From positions 1,674,001 to 1,738,000 of the forward strand of contig NZ_JAMXLE010000001.1 of the NCBI RefSeq assembly GCF_024055895.1: 64,000 nucleotides of DNA. The letters run 5' to 3'. Numbering within the stretch: the stretch's first letter is position 1; each line of letters opens with the position of its first letter. Positions 35,577 through 44,235 of the stretch are shown piece after piece. The position numbers were made by a program, and so were the translations under genes. The DNA is from Rhizobium sp. L1K21 (GTDB lineage: Bacteria; Pseudomonadota; Alphaproteobacteria; Rhizobiales; Rhizobiaceae). The notes below the pieces were generated by a model. That model did no database searches. It had not been told where the DNA came from and saw only the letters and a program-made list of their open reading frames with translations.

Positions 35577-35610
35577 AGCGCCGTGCGATTAACCCGCGCG
35601 GCGCTTTTTT
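35577..35610 (+). terminator. Terminator of the hemerythrin gene
   Basis: 11-bp stem (AGCGCCGTGCG/CGCGCGGCGCT, 35577-35587 and 35595-35605, one G-T pair) with a 7-nt loop and a run of six T. Confidence 0.85.
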
Positions 35611-35651
35611 GTTGTCTTCACGCTGCCCGTTTCAGCGGCTCAAGCTTGGAA

Positions 35652-36974
35652 TCAGTACGTGAATTCGATCCAGGTGACGGTGTCCTTGGTGTCGACCGTG
35701 CTCAAGGCTGCGATGCGTTCGCCGTTGAATTCCGCCTTCACGCTTTCCTGCTTGTTGGCATCAACGGGTATCGTCACCTTCCACACATGCGGCACAGGTG
35801 TGTCGCTCGGTATATCCGGCATTGGGTTGCCGTTGACCAGCGCCTTGTCGTCGGGTCCGATATATCCGCGTGGACGCATGATATTTACCGCCGACCCCTC
35901 TCCAAGCGCCGGATAAAGCCGCAAATTCAGATATTTGAACGACCGCGGAAAGGCCGAGCGGAAAATGCGCGTCAACGGATAGCCGTCTGCCTGAATAACA
36001 AACTCGTAAGACTGGCTCGCCTTGGCTTGGAAATCGCCCCAGACGCCATCTGCACCAACCGTCTTTTCATAGACGGGAGCGGCAAGACGCGCGCCCGTTG
36101 CAGCGTCTGTGGCGTAGACGGTTAGCCGCGCACCATTCAGCGGCATATTCGTCGGCGCGCCGTTTTCAAATCCGGTGATCTTGCCGGTCAGAACGATATC
36201 GCCCTCTTTGACAATATCCAGTGTCTCCGGCTCCTCGCCGGTGACCGCCTTGTACATGATCTCAAACGCCTGCGGCGAGTAGGCCGTTTCGCGGTGGTCG
36301 ACACCTTCGAGAATATGGTTGTCAGCGCCTTCCAGTTCCTGCGATTCGTAGGTAACGCCGGTCGGTTGGCCCGGATTGCCGATGAAGCGGGCGTCCGGCT
36401 GGGTATAAAGGTCGAACTTGTCGGAGCGGATGAGCGTCACCGGAATGTCGGCTGGTACCTCGGGCGTGGCATTCAACGCCTTCAGGAATTTGCCTGCGCC
36501 GTTATATTCCGAGCCTTCTGCAAAGCCGGGCGCAACGAAGACACCATGATGCACGCAGCCGGTCAGCACCATCTTGGCGACCTTTTCAGCGCCGCCGAAA
36601 TTTTTCACGTAATTGCGTGAGGTCTGGCAGCCGCGCGAATTGGCGATCAGAATCACTTTCTTTGCACCGGTGGCTGCAAGCGCCTCATCGACCTCAGCAG
36701 CAACGGCCTTTGCGGCATCTTCCGGTGAGGAACGATTGTCTTCGGCAACACTGACATCGGCGCGCGCCTGGGGATGGGGAATGTCTACGGCGAACAGATG
36801 GTCTGCGGGATAATCGTTGCTTTCAAAGCGCCAGATCGGCGCAATCCAGAGGGCCGCCGTGTCGCTGTCGCCATGCACGAACACGATCGGCAGTTCATCT
36901 GCTGCAGCAGCCATATTAAACGTCGTTCCCAAAACCAGGCCCACTGCTGCAAGCCGCATCCATATTTTCCGCAT
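35652..36974 (-). CDS. Secreted alpha/beta-hydrolase with C-terminal beta domain
   Basis: 440 residues. A signal peptide ends near residue 25 (LGTTFNMAAA then ADEL). The N-terminal half looks like an alpha/beta-hydrolase: VFVHGDSD carries the oxyanion strand, and the probable nucleophile is the Ser of LIANSRGCQ (A-N-S-R-G in place of the usual G-x-S-x-G). The C-terminal half, from about residue 250 (GKITGFENGAPTN onward), looks like a beta-sandwich or carboxypeptidase-regulatory-like fold. The start at 36974 has GGAGG seven bases upstream. Substrate unknown; lipase or esterase is the best guess. It ends 42 bp from the hemerythrin terminator. Confidence 0.6.
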   Translation of the reverse strand: MRKIWMRLAAVGLVLGTTFNMAAAADELPIVFVHGDSDTAALWIAPIWRFESNDYPADHLFAVDIPHPQARADVSVAEDNRSSPEDAAKAVAAEVDEALAATGAKKVILIANSRGCQTSRNYVKNFGGAEKVAKMVLTGCVHHGVFVAPGFAEGSEYNGAGKFLKALNATPEVPADIPVTLIRSDKFDLYTQPDARFIGNPGQPTGVTYESQELEGADNHILEGVDHRETAYSPQAFEIMYKAVTGEEPETLDIVKEGDIVLTGKITGFENGAPTNMPLNGARLTVYATDAATGARLAAPVYEKTVGADGVWGDFQAKASQSYEFVIQADGYPLTRIFRSAFPRSFKYLNLRLYPALGEGSAVNIMRPRGYIGPDDKALVNGNPMPDIPSDTPVPHVWKVTIPVDANKQESVKAEFNGERIAALSTVDTKDTVTWIEFTY

Positions 36975-37078
36975 TCTTTTTCCTCCCATTCGCCGAAACT
37001 TTAAGAAGTAAAATTTCGCTTGTCGAAGGTTTTGTTTACATTCCTGGTTGTGCCGTAGGCACAATACCTTGCCTAACG

Positions 37079-37909
37079 TCATGCACCGCGCTCGATGATC
37101 TCCTTGAGGATGAGCTTCCAGCTTTCCTTGTCGACTGCCGCAATCAGGCCGCCATCCGTATCGGTCGGCAGATAAGGCGAGCCGTCGAATTTGGCCGCAT
37201 ATCCGCCTGCTTCCTGATGGATCAGAACGCCCGCCAGGTGGTCCCAGGGCATCAGCTTGTTGTAGATGGTGAATTGGGTGACGCCAGCGGACAAAACACG
37301 ATATTCATGGGCCGCGCAGCGGTAATTGAAAAAGCTGCGGGCGCGCGCCAGATTGCTCAGCACCTGTGCACGCTGATTGCCGAACAGGAAGCCGATGGAG
37401 GCCGTGCCGACCATTTGCTCGAGCGGCAGCGGCTCTGCCACTGCCAGCCTGCTTCTTGACCCGTCAGGGGTTATGCGAAACGCGCCAGCGCCCTTTTCGG
37501 CAACGAACCAGTCATCGCCCACCGGATCATAAATGATGCCCGCAACCGTCTCGCCGTTGCGGACCATCGAGAGCATCACGCCGAAGAGCGGCACACCGGC
37601 GGCGAAATTGTAGGTTCCATCCACCGGATCGACGATAATGGCGGTCTCCGCGTCCTTCAGTCGGCCAAGAAGGGCCGCATCGGCTGCAACGGATTCTTCA
37701 CCGATGAAAAGCGCGCCCGGCACGATGTCACCGATTTCACCGCGCATGAACCGTTCGGCGGATTCGTCTGCCTCGGTCACAAGGTCACTCGCCTCGGATT
37801 TGGCACGGACCTGCCCCTCGCCCAGATTGCGGAAGCGCGGCATGATTTCGGCTTTTGCCGCCCGCCGTAAGAGATCACACAGGGCTTCTAGCGGCACGGC
37901 AGATGTCAT
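37079..37909 (-). CDS. Inositol-monophosphatase-family phosphatase
   Basis: 276-residue Mg2+-dependent phosphatase of the IMPase/FBPase/CysQ superfamily. The metal-binding motifs are LFIGEESV, IVDPVDGTYNFAAG and, near the end, MPWDHLAGVLIHQEAGG. It could act on inositol phosphate, histidinol phosphate (HisN) or another sugar phosphate; the sequence does not decide. It ends 104 bp before the hydrolase and begins 6 bp after ttcA on the same strand, so it is likely cotranscribed with ttcA. Confidence 0.83.
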   Translation of the reverse strand: MTSAVPLEALCDLLRRAAKAEIMPRFRNLGEGQVRAKSEASDLVTEADESAERFMRGEIGDIVPGALFIGEESVAADAALLGRLKDAETAIIVDPVDGTYNFAAGVPLFGVMLSMVRNGETVAGIIYDPVGDDWFVAEKGAGAFRITPDGSRSRLAVAEPLPLEQMVGTASIGFLFGNQRAQVLSNLARARSFFNYRCAAHEYRVLSAGVTQFTIYNKLMPWDHLAGVLIHQEAGGYAAKFDGSPYLPTDTDGGLIAAVDKESWKLILKEIIERGA

Positions 37910-37915
37910 TTTCCA

Positions 37916-38782
37916 TCATTCCTTTGGTTCAAGACTTGCGAAATCAAAAAGCTTTTTATCGAGCATATGCGACGGGTTGATGTTTGCCATGGCGCGCAGC
38001 ATCACGTCCTTGCGGCCCGGCATCTTCGCTTCCATATCGGCCAGCATTGCCTTCATCGCGTTGCGCTGCAAGCCATCCTGCGAGCCGCACAAATCACACG
38101 GGATGATGGGAAACTGCATGGCGCCGGCAAATTTTGCGAGGTCATCTTCGGCGCAGAGTGCGAGCGGCCGGAGCACCATCAGATCGCCCTCATCATTGAG
38201 AAGCTTCGGCGGCATGGTGGCCATCTTGCCGCCGTGGAAGAGGTTCATGAAAAAGGTTTCCAGAATATCCTCACGGTGGTGGCCCAGCACCAGCGCGTCA
38301 CATCCTTCTTCACGGGCAATCCGGTAGAGATTGCCGCGTCTCAGCCGCGAACAGAGCGAGCAGTAAGTCGCCCCTTCCGGCATCTTCTCCTTCACGATCG
38401 AATAGGTATCCTCATATTCGATCCGGTATTCGATCCCGAGCGAGGCCAGATAATCGGGCAGAATGTGTTTGGGAAAATTCGGCTGCCCCTGATCGAGGTT
38501 GCAGGCAACCAGATCAACCGGCAGCAGGCCGCGCCATTTCAGCTCCATCAGCAGGGCCAAAAGGCCGTAGGAGTCCTTGCCGCCGGACAGCGCCACCAAC
38601 CAGCGTTTCTGGCCGTTCAGCATGCCATAGTCGTCCAGCGCCTGGCGTGTATTGCGCAAAAGACGCTTTCTCAGCTTGTTGAAATTGTTGCTGTCGGGTG
38701 CGTGGCGAAAGAGGGCCGCCATGGATGGGTCGCCTGCAAAGCCGCCATCGTTTTCATCAATTTGCGGATTTTCCATCAGCAT
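37916..38782 (-). CDS. ttcA: tRNA 2-thiocytidine biosynthesis protein TtcA
   Basis: 288-residue PP-loop ATPase that thiolates cytidine 32 of certain tRNAs, using a 4Fe-4S cluster. The PP-loop is SGGKDS (in [11 protein letters not shown]), and two CxxC pairs are visible: CSLC and CDLC. The start at 38782 has AAGGGG upstream; the open frame to 38836 adds 18 residues without a site. The gene is just downstream of the shared terminator region beyond rpsD (38843-38867) and reads into the IMPase-family gene. Confidence 0.93.
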   Translation of the reverse strand: MLMENPQIDENDGGFAGDPSMAALFRHAPDSNNFNKLRKRLLRNTRQALDDYGMLNGQKRWLVALSGGKDSYGLLALLMELKWRGLLPVDLVACNLDQGQPNFPKHILPDYLASLGIEYRIEYEDTYSIVKEKMPEGATYCSLCSRLRRGNLYRIAREEGCDALVLGHHREDILETFFMNLFHGGKMATMPPKLLNDEGDLMVLRPLALCAEDDLAKFAGAMQFPIIPCDLCGSQDGLQRNAMKAMLADMEAKMPGRKDVMLRAMANINPSHMLDKKLFDFASLEPKE

Positions 38783-38842
38783 ATTTGCGCCCCTTGGTCT
38801 GCGTGCAGGCCATAGCGCATCTTGCGCTGCAAACAAAACGAA

Positions 38843-38867
38843 AAAAGCCGCCCCGAGGGCGGCTTTT
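38843..38867 (-). terminator. Terminator of rpsD
   Basis: Perfect 11-bp stem AAAAGCCGCCC/GGGCGGCTTTT (38843-38853, 38857-38867) with a 3-nt loop. On the minus strand it ends in a T-run immediately after rpsD, isolating rpsD from ttcA. Confidence 0.85.
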
Positions 38868-38892
38868 CCAAAATCCGAAATCGGACCTCGAA

Positions 38893-39510
38893 TTAACGTG
38901 AGTAAAACTCGACGACGAGGTTCGGTTCCATGACGACCGGGTACGGTACGTCAGAGAGCGACGGAACGCGGACGAAGGTTGCGCTCATCTTGTTGTGGTC
39001 GGCGTCGATATAGTCCGGAACATCGCGCTCTGCGAGCTGCGAAGCTTCCAAAACGATGACGAGCTGCTTGGACTTTTCGCGAACTTCAATCACGTCGCCG
39101 GCCTTGCAGCGGTAAGACGGGATGTTGACCTTCACGCCGTTCACGCTCACGTGGCCGTGGTTGATGAATTGGCGGGCGGCGAACACGGTCGAAACGAACT
39201 TGGCGCGGTAAACGATCGCATCAAGACGGCTTTCCAGCAGGCCGATCAGGTTTTCACCCGTGTCGCCCTTGCGGCGGTTGGCTTCTTCGAAGATCGCGCG
39301 GAACTGCTTTTCGCGGATTTCGCCGTAGTAGCCTTTGAGCTTCTGCTTGGCGCGGAGCTGAACACCGAAGTCGGAAAGCTTGCCCTTGCGGCGCTGACCG
39401 TGCTGACCCGGACCATATTCGCGGCGGTTGACCGGAGACTTCGGACGACCCCAGATGTTTTCGCCCATGCGGCGGTCGATTTTATACTTGGATGCGTTGC
39501 GCTTGCTCAT
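38893..39510 (-). CDS. rpsD: 30S ribosomal protein S4
   Basis: 205-residue primary 16S rRNA binding protein. The start [21 protein letters not shown] and the S4 domain ([11 protein letters not shown] ... [22 protein letters not shown]) are diagnostic. The ATG at 39510 has AGGAA upstream. The gene stands alone rather than in the alpha operon, as in other alphaproteobacteria. A promoter (39695-39723) predicts a leader of about 180 nt; the hairpin near the ribosome-binding site could take part in S4 autoregulation. An in-frame extension up to 39732 is accidental. Confidence 0.97.
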   Translation of the reverse strand: MSKRNASKYKIDRRMGENIWGRPKSPVNRREYGPGQHGQRRKGKLSDFGVQLRAKQKLKGYYGEIREKQFRAIFEEANRRKGDTGENLIGLLESRLDAIVYRAKFVSTVFAARQFINHGHVSVNGVKVNIPSYRCKAGDVIEVREKSKQLVIVLEASQLAERDVPDYIDADHNKMSATFVRVPSLSDVPYPVVMEPNLVVEFYSR

Positions 39511-39543
39511 CGCATTTCCTTTCTTATAACAAGTTTTTATGCC

Positions 39544-39559
39544 GGTTTGTTGCCAAACC
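39544..39559 (-). promoter_or_regulatory. Hairpin in the rpsD leader
   Basis: On the minus strand GGTTTG and CAAACC pair around a GCAA tetraloop, about 35 nt before the rpsD start. In an approximately 180-nt leader such a stable element is suggestive of translational control, but no known S4-binding leader structure was recognised. Confidence 0.35.
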
Positions 39560-39694
39560 AGTTGAAGGAAACACGCCCTCCTCTGAACCCCGTTTTGGAG
39601 GTCCTGACAGGCTGCTTGCGAATCTGCGCTCGAAGCGGCCACGGGACATGTCATTAAAAACACCGGAAACACTGGGCCTCCGGCGTTGGCGCGG

Positions 39695-39723
39695 TCTTTA
39701 GGGGCAACGGGGCGGAAAGTCAA
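39695..39723 (-). promoter_or_regulatory. Sigma-70-type promoter of rpsD
   Basis: Minus-strand TTGACT (39723-39718), 17-bp spacer, TAAAGA (39700-39695). The preceding C gives the CTTGAC form common in alphaproteobacterial housekeeping promoters. Predicted start near 39688, leader of about 178 nt. Confidence 0.6.
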
Positions 39724-39761
39724 GCATCGCACACGAAAATGCGCGCATCATGGGCTTCGGC

Positions 39762-40499
39762 TCAATCATAATCCCCGTTGAGCACACCGATGAATCGGTC
39801 CAGCGCGTCATGAGCCGCCTCTTCGGCATCAAAACCTTCCGGCAGCTCGTCGTCCTTATAGACCATGAATCCGACGGGCGAGAGCTTTTCATGTTCACAT
39901 GCGCCGAGCTTGTCCGGCTCGATTTCTGCAGCCCTAAAAATCATGGTTATACAGGCTTCGCTCGTGTCTTCTTGCGGATAGAAGATGAAATAAAACTGGG
40001 CGTAGCCCCCTGGCCGTCCAAAATAGCAGGGCCCGACAAAGAAATTGCCCGCTTTGCCTGCCGACATCGAGCCATGGGCACCGCCGCATTGATAAAGCGC
40101 ATCGCTGACGGTGAAGTCGGACAGTTTTGTGTAGGTCTTTTCTTCTCCGCTGCGGCTCTTGCTCCCCATGTTAAGCTTCGGAATGCGCAGGTTTGATCCC
40201 GAGTCAAAGCCGGAGATCGAGAAAACCTGTTCATTCACCAGTGCAATCTGCAGCCTGATACCGTGGCCATCCTCATAGCGTATGTGGCGCAGCGGTGCGC
40301 CCTCCCTCTGCCTGTAGATGGAGATCGGCGGGCCGAGCACAGCCTCGTAGGCCACAGGCGGCGTGTTCAGTCCTGCCCTGTCGAGAAGCTCGTTCACGGC
40401 CTCAATCTTCGAGCCGGGCTCTTTGGCCAGCAAGGTCGCGGGACATGCAAACGCATACAGACACGCAGCCAGTACACACTTGAGCAGATTGGAATTCAT
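39762..40499 (-). CDS. Secreted protein of unknown function
   Basis: 245 residues, not recognised. A signal peptide is likely (residues 1-25, LKCVLAACLYAFACPATLLA then KEPG). Mature features: a central QCGGAHGSMSAG stretch, a GPCYFGRPGGYAQFYFIFYP segment, and cysteines in YQCGG, GPCYF, EACIT and GACEH that could form two disulfides. The C-terminus is acidic. The gene stands alone between rpsD and the DUF1989 gene, without an operon partner. It is probably periplasmic; no enzymatic motif was seen. Confidence 0.7.
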   Translation of the reverse strand: MNSNLLKCVLAACLYAFACPATLLAKEPGSKIEAVNELLDRAGLNTPPVAYEAVLGPPISIYRQREGAPLRHIRYEDGHGIRLQIALVNEQVFSISGFDSGSNLRIPKLNMGSKSRSGEEKTYTKLSDFTVSDALYQCGGAHGSMSAGKAGNFFVGPCYFGRPGGYAQFYFIFYPQEDTSEACITMIFRAAEIEPDKLGACEHEKLSPVGFMVYKDDELPEGFDAEEAAHDALDRFIGVLNGDYD

Positions 40500-40613
40500 T
40501 TCGCCTCCATTGGATCATTCAAGCCGGTATCACACTGCTGGCATATTGCTTTCGCCAAAACCCTTGTGCACCTTAGCGCGACATTTTCAAAGGTCCCGGG
40601 GAAAGAGATTTTG

Positions 40614-41468
40614 ATGAACACGGAAAACACAATCGCCGCGCCCGCCGATGCTGCCGAACGGCAGGCTGCCAAGCCGGTCATCTGCTACCCGGTTTCGCAA
40701 TTGCCACAGCCGAATATGGGTCTGCTTGAACAGGCGCGGCAAACGCTTGCCAAGATTGATGAGGTGATCGTGCCGCCGCGTGAGGCTTCGACCTTTTCAG
40801 TGCCAGAAGGCCATTTCGCACGGATCGTCAGCATTGATGGTCCGCAAGTCGGCGACCTCAATCTCTGGAACGCCAAAGACCTGAGCGAACGTTTCTTCAG
40901 CGGCAAGACACGCCAGCTTCATGCCACCCATGTCACCACCGGCCATCGCTTATGGAGTTCCATGCCTTCTCTGCGTCCCATGGCGACCATTACGCACGAC
41001 ACGCTCGGCTGGTACGGGTTTGATGCGGATGGCGGCAGCGTTCATGATGTGATCGGTACGCGTTGCGATCCTTATACAAACCGACTTCTGAGCGGCGACG
41101 ATTATCATCACTGCTGCCATTCCAATCTCTGCAATGCATTGGCGGTCGCCAAGGGGTTCGGTTTCGCGGAAGCGGAGAAATATGTGCACGACGTTCTGAA
41201 CGTCTTCATGTGCACCGGTTTCACCAAGGACACGCATCAATATTTCATGAAGGCAAGCCCGGTTCGTCCCGGTGACTATCTCGAATTTTTCGCCGAAATC
41301 GATCTTCTAGGAGCCCTGTCGGCTTGCCCCGGTGGCGATTGCAGTTCATCCCATTCCAGCGATGCTGCTGCCTGTTACCCGCTCAAGGTCGAAATCTTCA
41401 GGCCCGATATGGCGCTGCTCGGCGATTGGCCGTGGCCGAAAGAAAGCGCCTACCAGCCACCGCGCTGA
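40614..41468 (+). CDS. Urea carboxylase-associated (DUF1989) family protein
   Basis: 284 residues resembling the family found next to urea carboxylase or allophanate-hydrolase genes. Typical stretches are PEGHFARIVSIDGPQVGDLNLWN, TGHRLWSSM, HHCCHSNLCNAL and a C-terminal PGDYLEFFAEIDLLGALSACPGGDCS; the clustered Cys/His suggest a metal site. Here there is no urea carboxylase gene nearby, so its role may be different or connected with another C-N compound. Start at the ATG at 40614, 113 bp from the secreted-protein gene. Confidence 0.65.
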   Translation: MNTENTIAAPADAAERQAAKPVICYPVSQLPQPNMGLLEQARQTLAKIDEVIVPPREASTFSVPEGHFARIVSIDGPQVGDLNLWNAKDLSERFFSGKTRQLHATHVTTGHRLWSSMPSLRPMATITHDTLGWYGFDADGGSVHDVIGTRCDPYTNRLLSGDDYHHCCHSNLCNALAVAKGFGFAEAEKYVHDVLNVFMCTGFTKDTHQYFMKASPVRPGDYLEFFAEIDLLGALSACPGGDCSSSHSSDAAACYPLKVEIFRPDMALLGDWPWPKESAYQPPR

Positions 41469-41484
41469 GCGACTTTCAGGCGTT

Positions 41485-42450
41485 TCAAAGTCGCGCGGTT
41501 TCGGAAGACGGTTTGTCCACCTGCTTCAACCAGGTTTCGAGCTTTGCACTCCAGCCGAAACTTGGCGCACCCGGTCTGCTCATGCCAAAGCCGTGTCCGC
41601 CAGCGGGAAGTTCCACCAGTTCAGCCGGCACCTTGGCCGCGTCGCAATATTTCTTCATGATGCGACTGTGATGCACATCTACTGACGGATCATCGTCGGC
41701 GTGCACGAGCAAAAACGGCGGTGCCTGATGATCGACATAGGTTTCGACAGACCATTTCATCATCTGCTCGGCACTTGGTGAAGGGTCAAGCATCTGTTTG
41801 AACGTTGAGCTTCGCTGATAGGGCGGCTTGAGCGTGATGACCGGATAGATGAGTGCTGCCCAATCGGGCTTGGCGGAGAGCTTGTCGATTTCGTCGACAC
41901 TTGCATAGGAGCGGAACCCGGAGCGAAGGGCTGTCAGGCCTGCCAGATGTCCGCCCGCCGAAAAGCCGAGCACGCCAAGGCGTTCTGACTTGATGCCGAA
42001 GCGAGAGGCCATGGAGCGTATCACGCGGATCGCGCGCTGGGCGTCCTGCAGCGATACAATCACACCATCGTCCCAGCCTTCGCGCGGCAGGCGGTAGGTC
42101 AAGACGAATGCGGCATAGCCTCGCTCGTTCAGCCATTTGGCGGCGGCGTAGCCCTCGTCTCTGCGCGAAATCGCCTTGTAACCGCCGCCCGGCATGACCA
42201 ATACGCCGGCACCATTGGGCTTTTCCGGCAGAAACGCGCGGATATCGGGATTGGCGACATTCTTGACAAAACCGCGAGCGGTTTCGGTTGCCGCACCCTT
42301 CGGGCCGCCACGCCACTGATGGCTATGCCACAGAGGCACCACCTCCATGCCGCCGGTTCCACCTGCAAATGAAGAGAATGGCAGAGCAAGTGCCAAGAGC
42401 ATGCTTGCCGCAAAGAGAAACTGCCGCCACAGTTGCATCAGGGCCCCCAT
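41485..42450 (-). CDS. Secreted alpha/beta-hydrolase (BD-FAE/acetyl-esterase-like)
   Basis: 321-residue exported esterase candidate. A signal peptide (residues 1-29, FAASMLLALALPFSSFAGG) is followed by an alpha/beta-hydrolase fold with the oxyanion PGGGYKAIS, the nucleophile elbow GFSAGGHLAG, an acidic residue in LVHADDDPSVDVHHS, and a His in PAGGHGFGMS. This layout fits acetyl-xylan or feruloyl esterases, or carbohydrate deacetylases. The ATG at 42450 has AGGAG ten bases upstream; ATG 42438 is the alternative. Its end is 16 bp from the convergent DUF1989 gene. Confidence 0.75.
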   Translation of the reverse strand: MGALMQLWRQFLFAASMLLALALPFSSFAGGTGGMEVVPLWHSHQWRGGPKGAATETARGFVKNVANPDIRAFLPEKPNGAGVLVMPGGGYKAISRRDEGYAAAKWLNERGYAAFVLTYRLPREGWDDGVIVSLQDAQRAIRVIRSMASRFGIKSERLGVLGFSAGGHLAGLTALRSGFRSYASVDEIDKLSAKPDWAALIYPVITLKPPYQRSSTFKQMLDPSPSAEQMMKWSVETYVDHQAPPFLLVHADDDPSVDVHHSRIMKKYCDAAKVPAELVELPAGGHGFGMSRPGAPSFGWSAKLETWLKQVDKPSSETARL

Positions 42451-42837
42451 TTGCGCTGCACTCCTTTGATGGAGCGGCGCTGGAAATGCGTAAATCCGAA
42501 ACAGTTCACAAATCACCTGCCAGGCCACAGCAAAGCCCAACGCAGTATGCACGCCGATTATTGGAATAACCTGTGCCTGATTGAGACCAAAACGCCATAG
42601 AATTCGTGCGTCAGGATACGATCGACAGACAATTTCCTCTAAGGCGTGACACGTTTACATGATTTTTGTCATCTAATCGTCTTGAAGAGAGTCCGAGACC
42701 ACCGGCTGTTTGCGTTCGCCGACCGTTGTCGCCTGCAGCAAGTTTGTTGGACAACATCTAGATGCATTGCTATGCCTATGGTCGTTTTCCAGGCAACCGC
42801 GCCACGTTTCCAGACCAATCAAAATCCGGGTATTTTC
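42451..42837. other. Intergenic region upstream of pepT
   Basis: About 390 bp between the divergent esterase gene and pepT. I see no credible ORF with a ribosome-binding site, no tRNA and no strong hairpin. A weak imperfect palindrome ATGATTTTTGTCAT near 42660 may be a binding site. The promoters of both genes should lie here. Confidence 0.5.
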
Positions 42838-44073
42838 ATGACCGACACCGTCCTTTCCCGCTTCCTCCGTTACGTTCAGATCGACACCCAATCCGACCCC
42901 ACGTCTTCGGCGCAGCCATCCACGGAAAAGCAGAAAGACCTCGGGCGCGTTCTTGTTGAAGAACTCCTCGCCATGGGCTTGACGGATGCGCATTTGGACG
43001 AGCACGGCAATGTTTATGCAACGCTGCCCGCCAACACGGACAAGGATGTGCCGGTCATCTGCTTCTGCTCGCATATGGACACTGCGCCTGATTTTTCCGG
43101 TACCGGCGTCAAACCGCAGGTGGTGAAGAACTATCAGGGCGGTGACATCCGATTGCCGGGCGATAGCAATCAGGTCATCCGCGTTGAAAGTCAGGTGGAA
43201 CTGAAGAACCAGATCGGCCACGATATCGTCACAACGGACGGCACCACCCTGCTTGGTGCTGATGACAAGGCCGGCATTGCGGAAATCATGTCTGCCGCGC
43301 AGTTCTTTCTCGACAATCCGGATGTGAAACACGGCACGATGAAGCTGCTTTTCACCACGGACGAGGAAATCGGGCGCGGCGCCGACAAGGTGAATTTCGA
43401 AAAACTCGGCGCGCGCTTTGCCTATACAATGGATGGCGGCACAGCTGGCGGCATCGAAAACGAGACCTTTTCTGCCGACGCCGTCGATATTGCGATCACC
43501 GGCGTTGCCATGCATCCGGGCTATTCCAAGGACAAGATGGAAAATGCCATCAAGATTGCAGGCGACATTATCGCCCGCCTGCCGCGCCGCGTTTCGCCTG
43601 AACGCACCAGCGGCAAAGAGGGCTTCATTCACCCGACAGACCTGAGCGGCGCGATGGAAAAAGCCCATATCGGCCTCATCATCCGCGATTTCAACGATCA
43701 GGGTCTGACGGAAAAAGAAGATCTGGTTCGCAACATCGTGCAGTCGGTGATGGCGGATTATCCGGGCTCTACCTACACCTTCTCCGTTCGCGAGCAGTAC
43801 CGCAACATGAAGGCGGTCCTCGATCAGAACCCGGAGATCGTCGATTATGCCGTTGAAGCCGTGCGGCGCGCGGGCATGGAGCCCCGGCTTGGCAGTATTC
43901 GCGGCGGCACAGACGGTTCGCGCCTCTCCTATATGGGCCTGCCCTGCCCCAACATCTTCACCGGCGGCCATGCCTATCACTCGCCACTCGAATGGATCAG
44001 CGTTCAGGACATGGAAAAGGCAGTCAAGACGATCGTGGAACTGATGAAGATCTGGGAGGAAAAGGCAGCCTGA
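42838..44073 (+). CDS. pepT: Peptidase T (tripeptidase)
   Basis: 411-residue zinc aminopeptidase of the M20B family, releasing the N-terminal residue from tripeptides in the cytoplasm. Zinc ligands and catalytic residues are visible as SHMDTAPD, LLGADDKAGIAE, FTTDEEIGRGAD, and the C-terminal NIFTGGHAYHSPLE. RGGTDGSRLS is typical too. The start at 42838 gives the normal length; the longer frame (from 42646) is not supported. It reads toward the D,D-carboxypeptidase gene, 162 bp away. Confidence 0.95.
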   Translation: MTDTVLSRFLRYVQIDTQSDPTSSAQPSTEKQKDLGRVLVEELLAMGLTDAHLDEHGNVYATLPANTDKDVPVICFCSHMDTAPDFSGTGVKPQVVKNYQGGDIRLPGDSNQVIRVESQVELKNQIGHDIVTTDGTTLLGADDKAGIAEIMSAAQFFLDNPDVKHGTMKLLFTTDEEIGRGADKVNFEKLGARFAYTMDGGTAGGIENETFSADAVDIAITGVAMHPGYSKDKMENAIKIAGDIIARLPRRVSPERTSGKEGFIHPTDLSGAMEKAHIGLIIRDFNDQGLTEKEDLVRNIVQSVMADYPGSTYTFSVREQYRNMKAVLDQNPEIVDYAVEAVRRAGMEPRLGSIRGGTDGSRLSYMGLPCPNIFTGGHAYHSPLEWISVQDMEKAVKTIVELMKIWEEKAA

Positions 44074-44235
44074 TTTCGAACCGGGTGTTGAAAACCTGCG
44101 GCATGTTGTCGTGAAAAAGGCCAGCGCCGCAAAAGGGCCATGAAACTTGATCATGGGCGACAGGAAATTGCGGCCTTGCCTTGACGCTTAAAGGCCGCTT
44201 AAAACAAAAAGCCGACCAAACTATCGGGACAGATC

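Noticed and set aside
39511-39732. N-terminal extension of rpsD in frame
   Set aside because: S4 starts with the conserved MSKR at 39510; the upstream codons lie in the leader and have no support.
42673-44154. A 493-codon minus-strand frame opposite pepT
   Set aside because: Antisense shadow; pepT motifs are complete on the plus strand.
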